Notes under the pieces: model-generated
The model's input: only the letters and a program-made list of their open reading frames with translations
What the model was told of the DNA's origin: nothing
The model's database searches: none
Assembly (NCBI GenBank): GCA_013361015.1
Contig: JABWAN010000191.1
Coordinates: 1 to 8,155, forward strand
Direction: 5' to 3'
Length of the DNA stretch: 8,155 nucleotides
Origin: Candidatus Zhuqueibacterota bacterium
GTDB taxonomy: Bacteria > Zhuqueibacterota > Zhuqueibacteria > Zhuqueibacterales > Zhuqueibacteraceae
Part shown: one piece after another, positions 6,069-8,155 of the stretch
Layout of the letters: every line of letters begins with the position of its first letter
Position numbering within the stretch: position 1 is the first letter of the stretch
Position numbers and translations under genes: made by a program

Positions 6069-6593
6069 ATTCTTTTCTTTGCTCTGCTTTGCACGAATCT
6101 GCTTGAGCAGTTCTTCGCGCTCGGCCTCTTGACGTTTGCGTTCTTCTTCCAGTCTTTTGCGTTCTTCAGTAAGCTGATCCTGCTTCTGTTTTTCCATCAC
6201 AATGTCTTTTTCTATGCCCTGTTGACGCGAATCCTTCACTAATTCCACGGCGTGATTGAAGTCGCGCACGTTGCCATTGTGTACGAACAAGGTTGTGCCC
6301 ACGACCGTGCCCGCTCCCGTTATCGCCCAAAGCGGGGTGCGATCTTCGCCTTTGGTGCTACGATCGATCATTGAGCCGAGGAAAAAGCTTGCCCCGAAGC
6401 TCAAGGCCCCACCACCAATAGTGTAGAGCATGAGATTTTTGCTCTTCTTCTTGGCGGCCACTTCTTCTTTCGTGATTGCTTGGCCTTTTTCATCCAACAA
6501 AGCCATGCGCGAAGCGCAAGCCGAGTAACTTAACGTGAGGGTGCAAAGGCCCGCAACGGCCAAACGGCTCCTCAAAATTCTCCAATTCGACAT
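6057..6593 (-). CDS. Unrecognised small membrane or lipoprotein with glycine-rich helices and coiled-coil tail
   Basis: I do not recognise a family. From ATG 6593 the product is 178 aa; an AGGAG nine bases upstream favours this start over the in-frame TTG at 6620. The N-terminus (basic WRILRSR, then a hydrophobic stretch about 11-24) looks like a signal peptide ending in SYSAC, so Cys26 could be a lipidated residue, although Tyr at -3 is a poor lipobox. Two further hydrophobic, Gly/Ala-rich stretches follow (about 54-76 and 88-105, the first with IGGGALSFGASF), which suggests a glycine-zipper-like membrane hairpin. From about 127 to 174 the chain is Glu/Lys/Arg/Gln-rich with heptad-like EERKRLEEERKRQEAEREE, a likely coiled coil. 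It sits between divIVA and the PNP gene behind a terminator-like hairpin, so it may have its own promoter. An envelope role is inferred only from these features. Confidence 0.75.
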   Translation of the reverse strand: MSNWRILRSRLAVAGLCTLTLSYSACASRMALLDEKGQAITKEEVAAKKKSKNLMLYTIGGGALSFGASFFLGSMIDRSTKGEDRTPLWAITGAGTVVGTTLFVHNGNVRDFNHAVELVKDSRQQGIEKDIVMEKQKQDQLTEERKRLEEERKRQEAEREELLKQIRAKQSKEKNPGN

Positions 6594-6602
6594 GATGAAG
6601 TT

Positions 6603-6607
6603 CTCCT
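6603..6607 (-). promoter_or_regulatory. Ribosome binding site deciding the start of the unrecognised gene
   Basis: AGGAG on the minus strand lies nine bases before ATG 6593, within ACAGGAGAAC. It lies downstream of the alternative TTG at 6620, which argues against that longer start. Confidence 0.65.
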
Positions 6608-6625
6608 GTTGTAAAATCAAAGTTG

Positions 6626-6648
6626 AAAACCGGCTCGATTTGAGCCGG
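6626..6648 (-). terminator. Intrinsic-terminator-like hairpin after divIVA
   Basis: The minus strand folds into a perfect 7-bp GC-rich stem, CCGGCTC-AAATC-GAGCCGG (6648-6630), followed at once by TTTT (6629-6626). It lies about 95 bases after the divIVA stop and 33 bases before the next start codon. The T-run is short, so it may be a partial terminator of divIVA transcripts or a leader hairpin of the following gene. Confidence 0.55.
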
Positions 6649-6740
6649 GAGTCCTAGTTGCAATATCGGCAGTCGAATGTAAATTTGAATTTGGAAAAGA
6701 ACATGTGCGCAGACCAACCGGCTGCGTCACAAACTTTAGT

Positions 6741-7490
6741 TCACGTAATCAAGTGGTCTGAAAGTTTCGGATCTTTCTTGTTCGCAGCCACGACACTATC
6801 AGCTTCCATCACAGGATAAAACTCTTGACCGGCAGTACGCATGCCGGGACGACGTGCCGCGTTTTCACGCGTGGCCGTAGGCCGAAAAGTTTCAGTGCGC
6901 GCAGGCTCTTCGTTGGGGGTGCTTTTGGCCGGCAGCGGACGCCGCGCAGCATCATTCGCAGGCCCTGGCGCAGAAGTCGCTGGCGGTGGCGCCGAACGTT
7001 CTGGCGTTGGACGCGCTGCCTCCGGTTCGCCGAAACCCAGATCGTCCATTTCCAGAACTCCGATTAACTCGAGCTGACTTTCCAACAGATGGCGCAAGCG
7101 GCGCGCAAAAGAATCTTTCTGGGCGCGCACGAGCATCAATTCATTTTTTAGATTCACCAATTTGGTTTTGGCGTCATGCAAGGTTTTTTCCGCCTGCACG
7201 TCGGCCTCCCGCAAGGTGATTTCGGCCTGATGCCGGGCGTTTTCGAGCGTTTGTTGCACCGTGGCCTCGGCGCTTTTTAGGGCGTGTTTCAGCGTGCGTT
7301 CGATCTCTTGATAGTCGTGCAATTGCGTCTTGAGCTGCAGCACCTCCTTGTTCAATCGGTCGACTTCAAGGATCAATGCTTCAAAATCTTCGCCGACTTT
7401 TTCCATAAAGGCGTCGACCTCGTCGCGGTCATAGCCGCGCATTACGCGCTGAAATTCATGTTTTCTTATGTCCAGAGGTGTCAATCGCAA
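6741..7490 (-). CDS. divIVA: DivIVA-domain cell division / polarity protein
   Basis: DivIVA proteins bind curved membrane at poles and septa through a short N-terminal domain and polymerise through coiled coils to place division or envelope-growth partners. The N-terminus MRLTPLDIRKHEFQRVMRGY and the following DRDEVDAFMEKV are the DivIVA signature. Met17 stands where B. subtilis DivIVA has the membrane-inserting Phe17, next to conserved Arg18-Gly19. A long coiled coil runs about 35-145. The C-terminal hundred residues (about 152-249) are Pro/Ala/Arg/Thr-rich and probably disordered. The frame is open to a TTG at 7550, but the family's start coincides with the TTG at 7490, which has GGAG seven bases upstream, so I chose the 249-aa form. 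It follows yggS after a 118-base spacer; yggT, often found between them, is absent. The partner it recruits is not evident. Confidence 0.92.
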   Translation of the reverse strand: MRLTPLDIRKHEFQRVMRGYDRDEVDAFMEKVGEDFEALILEVDRLNKEVLQLKTQLHDYQEIERTLKHALKSAEATVQQTLENARHQAEITLREADVQAEKTLHDAKTKLVNLKNELMLVRAQKDSFARRLRHLLESQLELIGVLEMDDLGFGEPEAARPTPERSAPPPATSAPGPANDAARRPLPAKSTPNEEPARTETFRPTATRENAARRPGMRTAGQEFYPVMEADSVVAANKKDPKLSDHLIT

Positions 7491-7497
7491 GGTGATA

Positions 7498-7501
7498 CTC
7501 C
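7498..7501 (-). promoter_or_regulatory. Ribosome binding site supporting the TTG start of divIVA
   Basis: GGAG in the minus-strand context ATCGGAGTATCACC lies seven bases before TTG 7490. With the family alignment beginning at the same codon, it supports a TTG start. Confidence 0.6.
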
Positions 7502-7589
7502 GATCTTGGTATGAATAAATAAATACTTTCGCCTTCGCCGATTTGCGCAAGCTGCCCGTCGATATAATGGGGTGAAGGTTTTAGGAATT

Positions 7590-7603
7590 ATCGTCGTGAC
7601 GAT
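7590..7603. other. 14-base perfect dyad between yggS and divIVA
   Basis: ATCGTC-GT-GACGAT forms 6-bp arms around two bases, 5 bases beyond the yggS stop codon. No T-run follows on the minus strand, so it is a weak terminator candidate. It could be a protein-binding site. Between it and divIVA the minus strand has an AT-rich CATTATATCG, which might be a -10 region, but no convincing -35 box is seen. Confidence 0.3.
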
Positions 7604-7608
7604 GAGAC

Positions 7609-8155
7609 TTACTGCCGCTCGCCGAACAAAGCCCGGCCCACGCGCACAATCGTAGCCCCTTCTTCGATGGCGATTTCAAAATCGTCAGTCATGCCCATGG
7701 ACAAGTGTTGCATTACCACATTGGGCAAATGCAGCGCGGCAATCGTATTGGCCAACTCGCGCAAAGTTCGAAAACATTGGCGGATGCGCTGGATGTCACT
7801 GGTGAGGGCACCGATGGTCATCAACCCGGTCAAGCGTAGATGGGAAAACGCGGAGAGCTCTCGTGCCAAGCTGACCGCCTCTTCGGGAGCAGCACCAAAT
7901 TTCGTGCTCTCGCCCGAGGTGTTGATTTGCGCAAATATCTCGATCCGGCGGTTACTGGTCTCTGCGCGTTTTTGCAAAACCTCGGCAAGCTGCAGACGGT
8001 CCACGGACTGAATCACGTCAAATAATTCGAGCGCAAGCTTGACTTTGTTGGTTTGCAAATGGCCGATGAGATGCCATTGCGGCCGCACGCCTCGATTGTG
8101 AAGTTCGGGAATCTTAGTCGCAGCTTCCTGCACGCGGTTTTCGCCGAAACACAAC
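7609..8155 (-). CDS. yggS: YggS/PROSC-type pyridoxal phosphate homeostasis protein, N-terminus cut by window edge
   Basis: YggS-family proteins are single-domain TIM-barrel PLP carriers that keep cellular vitamin B6 and amino-acid pools balanced; no enzymatic reaction is established. About 181 residues are visible and the frame is open to the window edge, so roughly the first 45-50 residues are missing, including the PLP-binding lysine expected in the first strand. The family blocks are clear: FGENRVQEA near the edge, WHLIGHLQTNK (27-37 of the visible part), SVDRLQLAEVL (50-60), INTSGESTKFG (77-87), LTGLMTIGA (108-116), LSMGMTDDFEIAI (151-163) and GATIVRVGRALFGER (166-180). The phosphate-binding loops lie in the last two blocks. 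The gene ends ERQ-TAA. It heads the visible cluster and precedes divIVA, an association seen in many bacteria. No defect is visible in the portion shown. Confidence 0.95.
   Translation of the reverse strand, partial: LCFGENRVQEAATKIPELHNRGVRPQWHLIGHLQTNKVKLALELFDVIQSVDRLQLAEVLQKRAETSNRRIEIFAQINTSGESTKFGAAPEEAVSLARELSAFSHLRLTGLMTIGALTSDIQRIRQCFRTLRELANTIAALHLPNVVMQHLSMGMTDDFEIAIEEGATIVRVGRALFGERQ

Noticed and set aside
5729..6094. A minus-strand frame overlapping the start of the PNP gene and the spacer
   Set aside because: It overlaps the PNP gene out of frame, has no ribosome binding site, and its low-complexity product has no family signature.
7563..7568. A perfect TATAAT on the plus strand between yggS and divIVA
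   Set aside because: No gene on the plus strand follows it and no matching -35 box was seen, so it is most likely chance.

Overview
The window is a stretch of ordinary bacterial chromosome in which every recognisable gene lies on the minus strand, so transcription runs from high to low coordinates. In transcription order the genes are: yggS (PLP-binding protein, 5' end outside the window), divIVA, an unrecognised small predicted membrane or lipoprotein with a coiled-coil tail, a trimeric-type purine nucleoside phosphorylase, ileS (type 2, eukaryote-like), a TraR/DksA-type zinc-finger protein, lspA (signal peptidase II), and an rluD-type pseudouridine synthase (3' end outside the window). No tRNA, rRNA, CRISPR array, transposase or phage gene was seen. 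No stretch longer than about 220 bases lacks a gene.

Organism: the order yggS-divIVA-PNP-ileS-traR/dksA-lspA-rluD resembles the arrangement I recall from members of the FCB superphylum and neighbours (Bacteroidota/Ignavibacteria, Calditrichota, KSB1-like lineages). The type 2 IleRS and a PNP with an ITD sequence in place of ITN in the base-binding segment fit this. Base composition is balanced to moderately GC-rich. Several genes have clear Shine-Dalgarno sequences, which argues against a typical Bacteroidales or Flavobacteriales genome. This assignment is inference from memory; a phylogeny of IleS would settle it.

Layout: 1-422 rluD (partial); 464-536 a palindromic repeat; 562-1146 lspA; 1168-1210 a hairpin plus T-tract leader; 1215-1598 TraR/DksA; 1716-4865 ileS; 4866-5085 a gene-free spacer with a degenerate CCAGCAA repeat and a second palindromic repeat; 5086-5907 PNP; 5908-6056 a spacer with two dyad structures; 6057-6593 the unrecognised gene; 6626-6648 a terminator-like hairpin; 6741-7490 divIVA; 7609-8155 yggS (partial).

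The genes are housekeeping: translation and RNA modification (ileS, rluD), transcription control (TraR/DksA), envelope and division (lspA, divIVA), and cofactor and nucleoside metabolism (yggS, PNP). I found no convincing new multi-gene system. The points most worth checking are the two related GTCATT-ended palindromic elements, the GxHH form of the IleRS HIGH motif (a predicted mupirocin-resistance signature), the Asp in the PNP base pocket, and the unknown gene that interrupts an otherwise familiar cluster.
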